Assembly (NCBI RefSeq): GCF_019012925.1
Contig: NZ_JAGIRL010000054.1
Coordinates: 1 to 62,036, forward strand
Length of the DNA: 62,036 nucleotides
Origin: Fusobacterium sp.
Lineage (GTDB): Bacteria > Fusobacteriota > Fusobacteriia > Fusobacteriales > Fusobacteriaceae
Direction: 5' to 3'
A program made the position numbers and the translations under genes. A model generated the notes under the pieces. It was not told where the DNA came from. It ran no database searches and was given only the letters and a program-made list of their open reading frames with translations. Positions 1-8,106 of this stretch are shown here, one piece after another; within the stretch, counting starts at the first letter, position 1, and every line of letters begins with the position of its first letter.

Positions 1-79
1 GATGATTTTTTGTGCTGCCAAAATTTAAATTAAGAAATTAAAAACCTAGGAAATCAATTAAATGATTTCTATTTTTTTG

Positions 80-138
80 CAAAAAAAGAAAAAGGCGTTG
101 CAACTGATATTTAAAAACCATCAGTTTGCAACAGCCCC
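80..138 (-). terminator. Intrinsic terminator after the heme-degradation pair
   Basis: On the minus strand a GC-containing hairpin (arms around GTTGCAA and TTGCAAC, extended by GGC/GCC and CTGAT/ATCAG) is followed by a run rich in T. It lies 18 bases past the stop of the flavodoxin gene and would end the two-gene minus-strand transcript. Bases 1-79 beyond it hold no gene that I can see. Confidence 0.8.
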
Positions 139-156
139 ATTTTTAGTTAGAGTATG

Positions 157-666
157 TTATCTAGCAAAAAGACTTTTAAAATAATTTTGAGCGTTCTCAA
201 AATCTTTTTCATTAGGGTGGGATTTAGCTCCTTCAATTCTTTCCAATCTCTCAGGTGTTAAAGGATGAACTAATTTTAGAGGGAATTTTCCCATTTTTTC
301 AACAAGTTTAGGATCAATTTTTCCTCTACATAGGAATCCACCAAGAAGGTTATTATTTTTATTACATAGTTCTGTAACTCTTTCAAATACTTTTTTTCCG
401 TGATCTGATTCTGGTTCAGCCCCCAATGTTCCAATAAATGCTATCTCTTTTTTAGAGAGTTTTTTAATAAATTCTCTAGTTCTTTTGTCAGCAGTACCCT
501 TATCAACCCAAAATCCAATTATAAATCTATTAAAGCTATCTATATCCAGCTCTTTTATATCAGAAATAGAGACAATACTCTTTTCTCCTTCGATAATTTC
601 ATAGACTTTTTCACATACCATTTTTGTATTCCCTGTTAAAGAGGAATAAACCACCAATGTATTCAT
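157..666 (-). CDS. hmuF: Flavodoxin-family protein, HmuF/BilS-like (probable tetrapyrrole reductase partner)
   Basis: A 169-residue single-domain flavodoxin. The FMN phosphate loop SLTGNTK is at residues 9-15, FWVDKGTAD at 52-60 and GTLGAEP at 79-85; this set resembles the HmuF/BilS type that reduces linear tetrapyrroles rather than an ordinary electron carrier (family knowledge recalled, not searched). The start at 666 is chosen because a GGGGGT ribosome site sits just before it; a longer frame would run into the upstream gene. It follows the radical SAM gene by 16 bases and ends at a terminator, so the two form one transcript. In Fusobacterium nucleatum such a pair degrades heme without oxygen: the radical SAM enzyme opens the ring and the flavodoxin reduces the product. 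A generic flavodoxin role is the alternative. Confidence 0.75.
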   Translation of the reverse strand: MNTLVVYSSLTGNTKMVCEKVYEIIEGEKSIVSISDIKELDIDSFNRFIIGFWVDKGTADKRTREFIKKLSKKEIAFIGTLGAEPESDHGKKVFERVTELCNKNNNLLGGFLCRGKIDPKLVEKMGKFPLKLVHPLTPERLERIEGAKSHPNEKDFENAQNYFKSLFAR

Positions 667-682
667 TTTTACCCCCGTATAA

Positions 683-1915
683 TTATTTATTATCAATCAT
701 TGATTCAACTAAAGTTGCAGTAATGCTATTTCCCCAAAATACACCGTCTAAAGTATATTCCATTGTATCATCAGTTAGTATTATTAATCCTTTTTTCTCA
801 AAGTCTTTTAAAATATGATAGATTTTATCATAAGACTCTTTAGCTAATTCTTTGATCTCGCTAAGATTTATTTTTTTATACTGTAATATACCTGAAAGTT
901 TTTTTACTCTAAATTTTAACTCATTATCATAAGCATAGAAAGTTATCAATTTATTTAGATGGAAAAATTCATAATTAGAAACTCTTCCACCAGCACCTAC
1001 ACCAATAGCAATTAGATCAGAAGATGAATTGACATTTTTAATGTATCTGTATTCATCTTTACCATTTGTTATTTTAGTATGCTCTAATATTGAGTAGCCA
1101 TTTGAAAGAGTAATATCTAAAAATTTATCGTGTAACTCCTTATCTCTTGCTAAATTATATCTAAAGATAACTTTATTTTCAGATCTATCTTTTGAAATTT
1201 GAGATCCCTCTTGTATCATTAAAGAATAGAAACTAACACTATCTACACCTAATTCACAAGCAAGTTTTGCATCAGTTTCAATCTCTTCATCAGTTTGGTC
1301 AGGATAGTTATAGATGATGTCAATACATATAAGTCCTTTAAATCTTTCTCTGATCTCTTTTATTCTATTGGTGATATGCTCTTGTTCATAAGTTCTATTG
1401 AGTAATTTTCTTCCTCTGTTAGAAAAAGTTTGTATTCCAATACTTATTCTATTAACTCCATATTTTTCCATTATTTCTAATTTTTCCCAAGTTAAATTGT
1501 GTAAAGTTGTTTCAAAAGTAAATTCACAATTATCAGAAATATTGAAATTTTCTCTTAAAGTAGAGAGTATCTTTTCAAGTTGGTGAGCTTTATATATTGT
1601 AGGTGTTCCACCACCAAAAAATATTGTTGTGATATTTTTCTCTTTTATGTAGTTTTTTTCTCCATATTTTTTAAACTCTTTGCAAAGATAATCTGTATAG
1701 TCATTAAGATCATTATCAATCTGTTTTCTATTCATATTACAAAATGAACAAATTTTATCACAATATGGAGTATGTACATATATTCCTCCCTCTTGTGTGA
1801 TAGGGCTCTCTTTTAATATTTTATTAAATGTAAATGGTGTTACTATTTTTCTACCCATTTTTTTATCAATAATATTTTTTACATCATGGTGTGATTTATA
1901 TCTTATATCAAACAT
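683..1915 (-). CDS. hmuW: Radical SAM heme-degrading enzyme, HmuW/HutW/ChuW-like (HemN superfamily)
   Basis: A 410-residue radical SAM protein. The iron-sulfur ligands form CxxxCxxC at Cys52, Cys56 and Cys59, and the SAM-binding GGGTPT follows at residues 101-106. A HemN-like C-terminal part is present. The length and the adjoining flavodoxin favour an anaerobic heme-opening methyltransferase (ChuW/HutW/HmuW group) over the housekeeping coproporphyrinogen dehydrogenase; this is inference from context. The ATG follows an AAGGAG site. A near-consensus promoter lies about 80 bases upstream. No heme receptor or heme ABC transporter is within the window. HemN-like coproporphyrinogen III oxidase is the main alternative. 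Confidence 0.72.
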   Translation of the reverse strand: MFDIRYKSHHDVKNIIDKKMGRKIVTPFTFNKILKESPITQEGGIYVHTPYCDKICSFCNMNRKQIDNDLNDYTDYLCKEFKKYGEKNYIKEKNITTIFFGGGTPTIYKAHQLEKILSTLRENFNISDNCEFTFETTLHNLTWEKLEIMEKYGVNRISIGIQTFSNRGRKLLNRTYEQEHITNRIKEIRERFKGLICIDIIYNYPDQTDEEIETDAKLACELGVDSVSFYSLMIQEGSQISKDRSENKVIFRYNLARDKELHDKFLDITLSNGYSILEHTKITNGKDEYRYIKNVNSSSDLIAIGVGAGGRVSNYEFFHLNKLITFYAYDNELKFRVKKLSGILQYKKINLSEIKELAKESYDKIYHILKDFEKKGLIILTDDTMEYTLDGVFWGNSITATLVESMIDNK

Positions 1916-2234
1916 TTGGTGTACTCCTTTTTATTTTTGAATTGATAGCTTATTAGATAACAATATGAATTAATTTATTATAATACTCTATTAGATATAA
2001 TACATTAATTAAAAAAATATGTCAATGACTAAAAATTTAAATAGGAAATATTTGAAATTAAAAATAATTATCTAGTTAAAAAATTATGAAATAGAAATAA
2101 AACTAGAATAAAATGGCATATATAGCATAAAATTTAAAGGATATTAAAAAAAATTAACGAATAATATCATAAAAGGGAGAGTTTAAATTACTTCTTAATT
2201 CAATAAAAAGTATTAGATTAAAGCAGGAGGGAGT
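1916..2234. other. AT-rich divergent intergenic region between hmuW-like gene and TPR gene
   Basis: This 319-base stretch holds a strong minus-strand promoter for the radical SAM gene and, at its right end, an AGGAGGG ribosome site for the TPR gene. Between them the sequence is almost pure A+T with no reading frame of note. A plus-strand promoter for the TPR gene must lie here but no convincing pair of hexamers stands out. Confidence 0.6.
1997..2025 (-). promoter_or_regulatory. Sigma-70 type promoter for hmuW-hmuF
   Basis: On the minus strand TTGACA (2025-2020) and TATTAT (2002-1997) are separated by exactly 17 bases. The downstream leader to the ATG is about 75 bases and very AT-rich, with segments such as TGTTATCTAATAA that could host a metal-responsive (Fur-type) operator; no clear palindrome is visible. 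Confidence 0.75.
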
Positions 2235-4883
2235 ATGAAAATAGTAACAAAAGAGTGGGCTCAAAAATTTGAAGAAGCAGAGTATTTAAATGATATTTTA
2301 GATGGATTAAAAGAGATACAGGAAAAAAATGGATATACAGATAAAGAGATGGATGAAGACTTAGATGTAGCACTTTGGAGAGCTTATGTCTACAATAATA
2401 TGGATAGTTATGATTTTTATGAACTCTCAGAAAAAACTCTTGCCAGAGTAAAGGACAAGGGGGTAAAAAGTGGCATCTGGTGTTATAGGTACTCTTGTGC
2501 ACTAGTCTATCTTAGAAGATATGATGAAGCATTAGAGTATAGTAGATTAGGAACAGAAGTTGAGCCAGATTATCCATGGGGGTGGTTACAATTAGGTAGA
2601 CTTTGCTACAAATTTAATTTGTTAGATGAAGCTTTTAAGGCAATTGATAAAGGACTGGAACTTGTACCAAATGATTATGAGTTTTTAACTTTAAAAGATG
2701 ATATAGAAAATGATAGAGGTTATGCCTATACAAATTCTCATTACATAAATGAAGAGACTGATAAAAATTCCCAAGATAGACTTATAAGTATTGATGATGA
2801 AAGAGCATATAATGAGTTTTTAAATAAGAGCGAGTTGGAAAAGAGATTAGATATACTACATAGAGAGGACAAAAATCAAGAGATAATAGATATAATAACA
2901 AGTTTACCTAAAGAGGAGCTAAATTATATTATTTTAGGAAAACTAGCAAGGGCGTATAACAATAATGATCAGTATGAAAAAGGATTGGAAGTTTTACTCT
3001 CTTTGAAAGAGGAGGGAGAAAAGGACTCTCTTTGGAATTTTCGTGCTGGTTACTCTTGTTACTATTTGGGAAAACTTGAAGAAGCAGAGAGCTATTTTAA
3101 AAAAGCTTTAGAAATAAATCCTAATGAACCTGATGCAGAGATGCTTTTAAGATATACCTATTCTGATTTAGGAAACAGAAAATTTGAAGAAGGGGATAAT
3201 GAGGGCGGAATAGATTTTTACAAAAAAATGTTGGACACTATAAAAAATGATAGGGATCTAATATATGTAAAATCTGAATTGGCTTGGGCATATGATCATA
3301 TAGGTGAGTATGAAAACTCTTTACAATGTTTAGATGAGGTTACGAAGTTGGGAAGAGATGACATTTGGGTACATTCAGAATTAGGGTTTTGTTTAGGTGG
3401 GTTAAAGAGATTTGATCAAGCTATTCTAGAGTTTGAAAAAGCAATAGAAATGGGAAGAGCAGATGAATGGGTGTTTGAGAGATTGGCTGTTTGTTACAGA
3501 GAGATAGAAAATTACGATAAGGCCTTGGAGAACTATGAGAAAGCTTTAGAGATTGAACCAGATGAAATATATGTAATTTCTGAATTAGCTTGGATCTATG
3601 ACAATGTAAAAAATGATACTGCTAAAGGATTAGAATATCTACAGAGAGCAAAAGAGTTAGGAAGAGATGACATTTGGATAAACTCTGAATTTGGGTGGGT
3701 GTATAACCATAGTCAAAAAAATCAAGAGGCTTTAGAATTTTTAGAAAAGGCAAAAGAGTTGGGTAGAGAAGATGGTTGGATATATTATGAACTAGGTTAT
3801 GCTTTAGTTAGATTGAATAGAGTAGATGAGGGGCTAAAAAATTATTTAAAAGCAAAAGAGCTAGGAAAAGATGATATAGGAACGAATGTTGAGATAGGAT
3901 ACTGGTTAAATGCTACAGATAAATCAGAGGAAGCTTTACCATATTTAGAGAAAGCTAGAGAGTTAAGGGGTGAGGCTGATATTTGGATTGATTCTGAATT
4001 GGGATTTACTTTTGATAGATTGAAAAGATATGAAGATGGTTTGGTATATTTGAAGAAAGCAGAGGAACTAGGAAGAGATGATGAGTGGTTATTTTCAGAG
4101 TTAGGTTTCTGTTTAAAAAATCTTGAAAATTATGAAGAAGCTTTGGAGTATTATTTAAAGGCAGAAGAAAAGGGAAGAACAGATGAATGGCTCAACTTAG
4201 AAGTAGGAGAGATATTGGGAGAGTTAGAGAGATATGAAGAGGCTATTATAAGGTTGCAACATCTTCTTTCTCTTGAAGATTCAGACAAGACATTTATAAA
4301 CTCTCAGATAGGATATTTTTATGGAAGGTTGAATAATGCACAAGAAGCTTTAAAATATCTATACGAAGCTGAAAAGTTGGGAAGAGATGATATTTGGCTA
4401 TACTGTGAAATAGGTTGGAATTTAGCTGACGAGTCTATAAAGAAATATGAAGAGGCATTGGAGTATTTAGATAGAGCTATAAAATTAGGAAGAGATGATG
4501 TTTGGATCAATGGACAGTTAGGATTTATCTATAGTAAATTAGAGAGATATGAGGAAGCTATTACTTATTTTGAAAAGGCTAACTTTATGGATACAGAGGA
4601 TAGTTGGTTGATTTATCAATTGGGATCAATCTATAGAAAAAGTGGTGAAGTTCTAAAGGCTATAAAAATATTGGAAGATTCTTTAGAAAAGAATCAATTT
4701 AAAGGTTGGGTAGAACTAGAATTAGCTTGGTGTTATGCTCTTATAGATGAGAGAGAGAAGGCACAAAAGTATTTAGATGAAGCTCACTTATATATAGAAG
4801 GAGAGATTTTAAACTCAGAAGAGTTGAAAAAAGATGTAGAAAATATTAAGAAACTTATCCAATCAATGACTCTATTATCATAA
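2235..4883 (+). CDS. Large tetratricopeptide-repeat protein
   Basis: An 882-residue protein built almost entirely of TPR units of about 34-36 residues, with no signal peptide or membrane segment, so probably a cytoplasmic scaffold. About ten units carry a signature of the type GR-D-W (for example LGRDDIW followed by SELGF) and repeat nearly identically even at DNA level, a sign of duplication within the gene. The N-terminal 200 residues are less regular. The ATG follows a GGAGGG site. A terminator directly downstream separates it from the next operon. Binding partner and function are unknown. Confidence 0.88.
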   Translation: MKIVTKEWAQKFEEAEYLNDILDGLKEIQEKNGYTDKEMDEDLDVALWRAYVYNNMDSYDFYELSEKTLARVKDKGVKSGIWCYRYSCALVYLRRYDEALEYSRLGTEVEPDYPWGWLQLGRLCYKFNLLDEAFKAIDKGLELVPNDYEFLTLKDDIENDRGYAYTNSHYINEETDKNSQDRLISIDDERAYNEFLNKSELEKRLDILHREDKNQEIIDIITSLPKEELNYIILGKLARAYNNNDQYEKGLEVLLSLKEEGEKDSLWNFRAGYSCYYLGKLEEAESYFKKALEINPNEPDAEMLLRYTYSDLGNRKFEEGDNEGGIDFYKKMLDTIKNDRDLIYVKSELAWAYDHIGEYENSLQCLDEVTKLGRDDIWVHSELGFCLGGLKRFDQAILEFEKAIEMGRADEWVFERLAVCYREIENYDKALENYEKALEIEPDEIYVISELAWIYDNVKNDTAKGLEYLQRAKELGRDDIWINSEFGWVYNHSQKNQEALEFLEKAKELGREDGWIYYELGYALVRLNRVDEGLKNYLKAKELGKDDIGTNVEIGYWLNATDKSEEALPYLEKARELRGEADIWIDSELGFTFDRLKRYEDGLVYLKKAEELGRDDEWLFSELGFCLKNLENYEEALEYYLKAEEKGRTDEWLNLEVGEILGELERYEEAIIRLQHLLSLEDSDKTFINSQIGYFYGRLNNAQEALKYLYEAEKLGRDDIWLYCEIGWNLADESIKKYEEALEYLDRAIKLGRDDVWINGQLGFIYSKLERYEEAITYFEKANFMDTEDSWLIYQLGSIYRKSGEVLKAIKILEDSLEKNQFKGWVELELAWCYALIDEREKAQKYLDEAHLYIEGEILNSEELKKDVENIKKLIQSMTLLS

Positions 4884-4893
4884 AACTAAGAAA

Positions 4894-4919
4894 ACTCTAG
4901 CTTTCGCTAGAGTTTTTTT
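4894..4919 (+). terminator. Intrinsic terminator after the TPR gene
   Basis: Perfect 8-bp stem ACTCTAGC/GCTAGAGT around a TTTC loop, followed by seven T residues, ten bases after the stop codon. Confidence 0.92.
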
Positions 4920-5014
4920 GTATAATTAATATTATATAGGAGTTTACTTTGTCATATTTAAGTCATAAATAAAAAGTATACTCATATTGAAAAATAGGAT
5001 GAAAGGAGTCAAAT

Positions 5015-5491
5015 ATGAATATAAGATTTTTTGGAAATATAGATTTGAACGAAGATTATCACGAGACTGAGATTCATCTATTGGAAAAAAATATCTCTTT
5101 AGATCTAAATTTAGAAGAAGTTTTAGGGAAAAAAGATTGGATATTAGAATATGATGAGTATGTCTCAAAACTATCTAGTTATAAAGAAAATATAGAAAAA
5201 AGATTGAATGAGGATTTTGATGATTGGGGAGTTACAAAAGAGTGGATAGATTGGCATATAGAAGAATTTGATAAAAGTACTGTAGAAAAGCTTGTAAAAA
5301 ATTTAGATAACAATATGCAATTAGATGAAAAACTTTTAACAAGAGTGAATTTAGTAAGAGTAGGAATATACCCAGAATATGAAGGTTATGCTATATGGGA
5401 TTTTATGCTTGATGGGAAGATTAGTGACCAAATTTTAGTAGTGATTACTAACAATAGAGGAGAAATTTTAGATATAACTTGGGAAAGTTAA
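5015..5491 (+). CDS. DUF2004-like small acidic protein
   Basis: A 158-residue soluble protein with an N-terminal stretch (FFGNIDLNED near residues 5-14) and a C-terminal beta-rich part (YAIWDFMLDG, then VVITNNRGEI) typical, as I recall it, of DUF2004 proteins. No signal peptide or membrane segment. An AAGGAG site precedes the ATG. It is the first gene of a tight co-directional run, with the next start nine bases after its stop. Families of this kind often appear as stand-alone immunity-like genes beside contact-dependent or polymorphic toxins, but no toxin gene is present here. Function unknown. Confidence 0.7.
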   Translation: MNIRFFGNIDLNEDYHETEIHLLEKNISLDLNLEEVLGKKDWILEYDEYVSKLSSYKENIEKRLNEDFDDWGVTKEWIDWHIEEFDKSTVEKLVKNLDNNMQLDEKLLTRVNLVRVGIYPEYEGYAIWDFMLDGKISDQILVVITNNRGEILDITWES

Positions 5492-5500
5492 GGAGGACTT

Positions 5501-6253
5501 ATGGAAAATAAAAATTTAATAAATGGATTTATCCTTTTTAAGGATAAAAATTGTGATTTTACTACAATTCAGAGAAATTTAAAAGCTGATTGGAATATAG
5601 AGTTAAATAGTGAGATAAAAGATGGGGCAACAGTATTTAATGTAGGAAATACTATGGTCACACTTGCAGTGATACAGGCACCAGTTCCAAATAACGAAGC
5701 AGAAGAAAATGCTAAAAATAATATTTTTTGGGAGAACGGAGTACAGTTAACATCTGAGCATCAATCACATATGATAGTAACTGTAAGTGGTGGAAAGGAT
5801 AGTGTAAAGAGTGCAAAATTATTTGTAAAAATAGTATCTAGTATCTTAAAATTAGAAAATACAATTGGAATATATAAATATCCTACTGTTATCCCTTCTG
5901 ATATATATATTGAAGTTGCAGATGAGATGAAAGATAACGGATTCCCTGTTTTGAATATGGTGTATATAGGAATGTATAGAAGTGATAATGGAATTTGTGG
6001 TTATACAGAGGGACTTAAGTATTTTGGAAAAAAAGAGATAGAAGTTTTAGATACAGATGTTGAAGTTTTTGAATTATATGAGTTTTTAATAGATATAGCA
6101 AATTATGTAATTACATCTGATGTAAAATTAAATGACGGTGAAACAATTGGATTCTCTGCAGAGCAGAAGCTACCAATAACTTTATCTGAAGGGGTGGCCT
6201 TAGAGGAAGATACTTTGAAAATTGAGTTCAATAATGAAAATAAAGGGGAGTAA
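5501..6253 (+). CDS. DUF4261-like protein
   Basis: A 250-residue soluble protein. Residues around 50-100 (MVTLAVIQAPVPNNEAE, then HQSHMIVTV) match the pattern I associate with DUF4261 proteins, which are often encoded beside DUF2004/DMP19 genes and toxin-immunity loci. The ribosome site AAGGAGG lies before the ATG and the next gene starts three bases after its stop, so translation is probably coupled. No catalytic motif is evident. The domain name is a recollection and has not been searched. Confidence 0.65.
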   Translation: MENKNLINGFILFKDKNCDFTTIQRNLKADWNIELNSEIKDGATVFNVGNTMVTLAVIQAPVPNNEAEENAKNNIFWENGVQLTSEHQSHMIVTVSGGKDSVKSAKLFVKIVSSILKLENTIGIYKYPTVIPSDIYIEVADEMKDNGFPVLNMVYIGMYRSDNGICGYTEGLKYFGKKEIEVLDTDVEVFELYEFLIDIANYVITSDVKLNDGETIGFSAEQKLPITLSEGVALEEDTLKIEFNNENKGE

Positions 6254-6256
6254 ATA

Positions 6257-6688
6257 ATGGTAAATATAAGTGAAGATAAATGGTATGATACATTTGAAGA
6301 GTATTCAATAAAATTTGGTGAAGTAAGACCTGATTACAAAAAATTAAAAAAAGAGGAAGCTGAGATGGGAGCTCTATTTAATATGGAGTTAGATATGCAC
6401 AATGGTGGATTTTTACAATTTTATTGCAATTGGGGATATGAGGCCTATATCTATGCTTTGAGAGGATTGGAATCTATTGGAGCTTTAGAAACTAAAAAAA
6501 TCTTAGAAAAGCAGTATGGAGTCATTGCTAAGTTGAAAGATGATAAGAGAATAGATGAGTTATGGGCGATTCCTGAATTTTTAAAAGAGAGTGAATTAGA
6601 TAAGATTGAGAGTTTGGATGAGGAATACTGGGAGGATAAAGAGAGTATAATGGATAGAATGTATACTCATTATATAGAAGAAAAGTAG
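6257..6688 (+). CDS. DMP19 (DUF4375)-like protein
   Basis: A 143-residue acidic protein. The central segment around residues 38-65 (MHNGGFLQFY, then ALRGLESIGA) is the hallmark of the DMP19/DUF4375 fold, named after the Neisseria DNA-mimic protein DMP19, although most relatives are small uncharacterised or immunity-like proteins. The gene is nearly fused to the preceding one (three-base gap). DNA mimicry is only a family association; surface acidity is consistent with it. A toxin-neutralising role is equally possible. Confidence 0.68.
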   Translation: MVNISEDKWYDTFEEYSIKFGEVRPDYKKLKKEEAEMGALFNMELDMHNGGFLQFYCNWGYEAYIYALRGLESIGALETKKILEKQYGVIAKLKDDKRIDELWAIPEFLKESELDKIESLDEEYWEDKESIMDRMYTHYIEEK

Positions 6689-6721
6689 TGTTAAATATAT
6701 ATTCAGAAAGGGAAGATAAGT

Positions 6722-7144
6722 ATGTGGATTTGGTTTTTTATAGGAGTGGCCTTTATTGTAGTTGAGTGTTTAGGCTTTGGATTGATTTCAATATGGTTTG
6801 CTATAGGAGCTTTTGTAGCAATGTTCTTTACAGATCTTCCAGTGGATTATCAATTTTATATTTTTATAGCTGTATCAGCTTTATCCTTACTTTTAATAAG
6901 AAAAACAGCAGTTATTCATTTAAAAGGAAAGGGAAAAGAGCTAGATAGAATTACAAAAGCTAAGGTAAAAATTGAAAATCTAGAAGAGAGAGGAAATAGG
7001 GATATATACATTGTAAAACTAGATGGGAAGATCTGGGAAGCTATTTGTGATGAGAAGTTAGAACTTAATGAGATTGCTCAAGTAGAAAAGATTCAAGGGA
7101 ATAAATTAGTTTTAACTAAATTAAAAAATTGTACCAATGAATAA
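6722..7144 (+). CDS. NfeD-family membrane protein
   Basis: A 140-residue short-form NfeD. Three hydrophobic helices lie at about residues 2-18, 20-36 and 44-61, followed by a soluble OB-fold-like domain (about 75-138). Short NfeD proteins lack the serine protease domain and act with an SPFH partner in membrane microdomains; the partner is the next gene, 23 bases downstream. A weak GGGAAG ribosome site precedes the ATG. Likely in the inner membrane with the OB domain on one face. Confidence 0.85.
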   Translation: MWIWFFIGVAFIVVECLGFGLISIWFAIGAFVAMFFTDLPVDYQFYIFIAVSALSLLLIRKTAVIHLKGKGKELDRITKAKVKIENLEERGNRDIYIVKLDGKIWEAICDEKLELNEIAQVEKIQGNKLVLTKLKNCTNE

Positions 7145-7167
7145 TTTATCTTAAGGAGGAAAAGATT

Positions 7168-8055
7168 ATGTTTTTTATATTTTTAATTATCTTAATAACA
7201 ATAATACTTTTAGCAGTACATGTAAGGATTGTATCACAGTCACAAGCTTATGTAATTGAAAGACTTGGAGCATATCTTACTACTTGGAGTGAAGGATTGA
7301 ATATACTTATTCCATTTATAGATAGAATTGTAAAGAAAATATCATTAAAGGAGCAAGTAATAGATTTTCCACCACAACCTGTAATTACAAAGGATAATGT
7401 AACTATGCAGATAGATTCTGTTGTTTATTACCAAATTACTGACCCGAAACTATATACTTATGGGGTTGAAAGACCTATACAGGCTATAGAGAATTTAACA
7501 GCCACTACTTTGAGAAATATAATAGGAGAATTGGAGCTAGACCATACTTTGACATCAAGAGATACTATCAATACAAAAATGAGATCTATACTTGATGAAG
7601 CAACAGATCCTTGGGGGATCAAAATAAACAGAGTGGAATTAAAAAACATCATACCTCCTGCAGAGATTCAAGATGCTATGGAGAAGCAGATGAAAGCTGA
7701 AAGAGAGAGAAGAGAGTCAATCTTGAGAGCTGAAGGACAGAAAAAGTCATCTGTACTAGTTGCAGAAGGAGAAAAGGAAGCAGCTATATTAAGAGCTGAG
7801 GCTAAAAAAGAAGCTGAGATAAGAGAGGCTGAAGGAAAAGCAGAGGCTATATTAAAAATTCAAAGTGCAGAAGCAGAAGCTATTAGACTTTTAAAAGAGG
7901 CTGGAGCAGATAAGTCGGTTCTTACATTAAAAGCTATGGAAGCATTTGCAAAAGTAGCAGATGGAAAAGCAACTAAGATAATTGTTCCAAGTGATCTACA
8001 AAATATTATGACTTTGAGTGAGCTTTTTAATGAAAGCAAAAAAGAGGTTAAATAA
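7168..8055 (+). CDS. SPFH/stomatin-family protein (paraslipin/QmcA type)
   Basis: A 295-residue protein with one N-terminal membrane segment (about residues 1-17), a PHB/SPFH domain (about 20-190) and an Ala/Glu-rich coiled coil with repeated EAE and EGE motifs (about 170-250) that drives ring assembly. It forms membrane microdomain complexes, usually with NfeD, encoded immediately upstream. AAGGAGG lies before the ATG. It ends the operon that starts near 5015, so the three small DUF proteins are co-transcribed with a membrane-scaffold pair, which is suggestive of envelope stress or protection. Confidence 0.92.
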   Translation: MFFIFLIILITIILLAVHVRIVSQSQAYVIERLGAYLTTWSEGLNILIPFIDRIVKKISLKEQVIDFPPQPVITKDNVTMQIDSVVYYQITDPKLYTYGVERPIQAIENLTATTLRNIIGELELDHTLTSRDTINTKMRSILDEATDPWGIKINRVELKNIIPPAEIQDAMEKQMKAERERRESILRAEGQKKSSVLVAEGEKEAAILRAEAKKEAEIREAEGKAEAILKIQSAEAEAIRLLKEAGADKSVLTLKAMEAFAKVADGKATKIIVPSDLQNIMTLSELFNESKKEVK

Positions 8056-8063
8056 AAATTAAT

Positions 8064-8105
8064 AAAAAAGTTCGATTAACCAAAAGGCTGATCGAACTTT
8101 TTTTA
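8064..8105. terminator. Bidirectional terminator between convergent genes
   Basis: Stem AAAGTTCGAT/ATCGAACTTT around a 15-base loop, with an A run on the left and T run on the right, so it can stop the SPFH operon (plus) and the PatB-like gene (minus). Confidence 0.9.
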
Positions 8106-8106
8106 A

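Noticed and set aside
1920..1990. Fur box upstream of the heme gene pair
   Set aside because: AT-rich stretches resemble parts of a Fur site but no 19-bp palindrome could be placed.
2218..2502. Minus-strand frame opposite the TPR gene start
   Set aside because: It runs antisense to a strong TPR gene, has no ribosome site and an unnatural Leu/His-rich composition.
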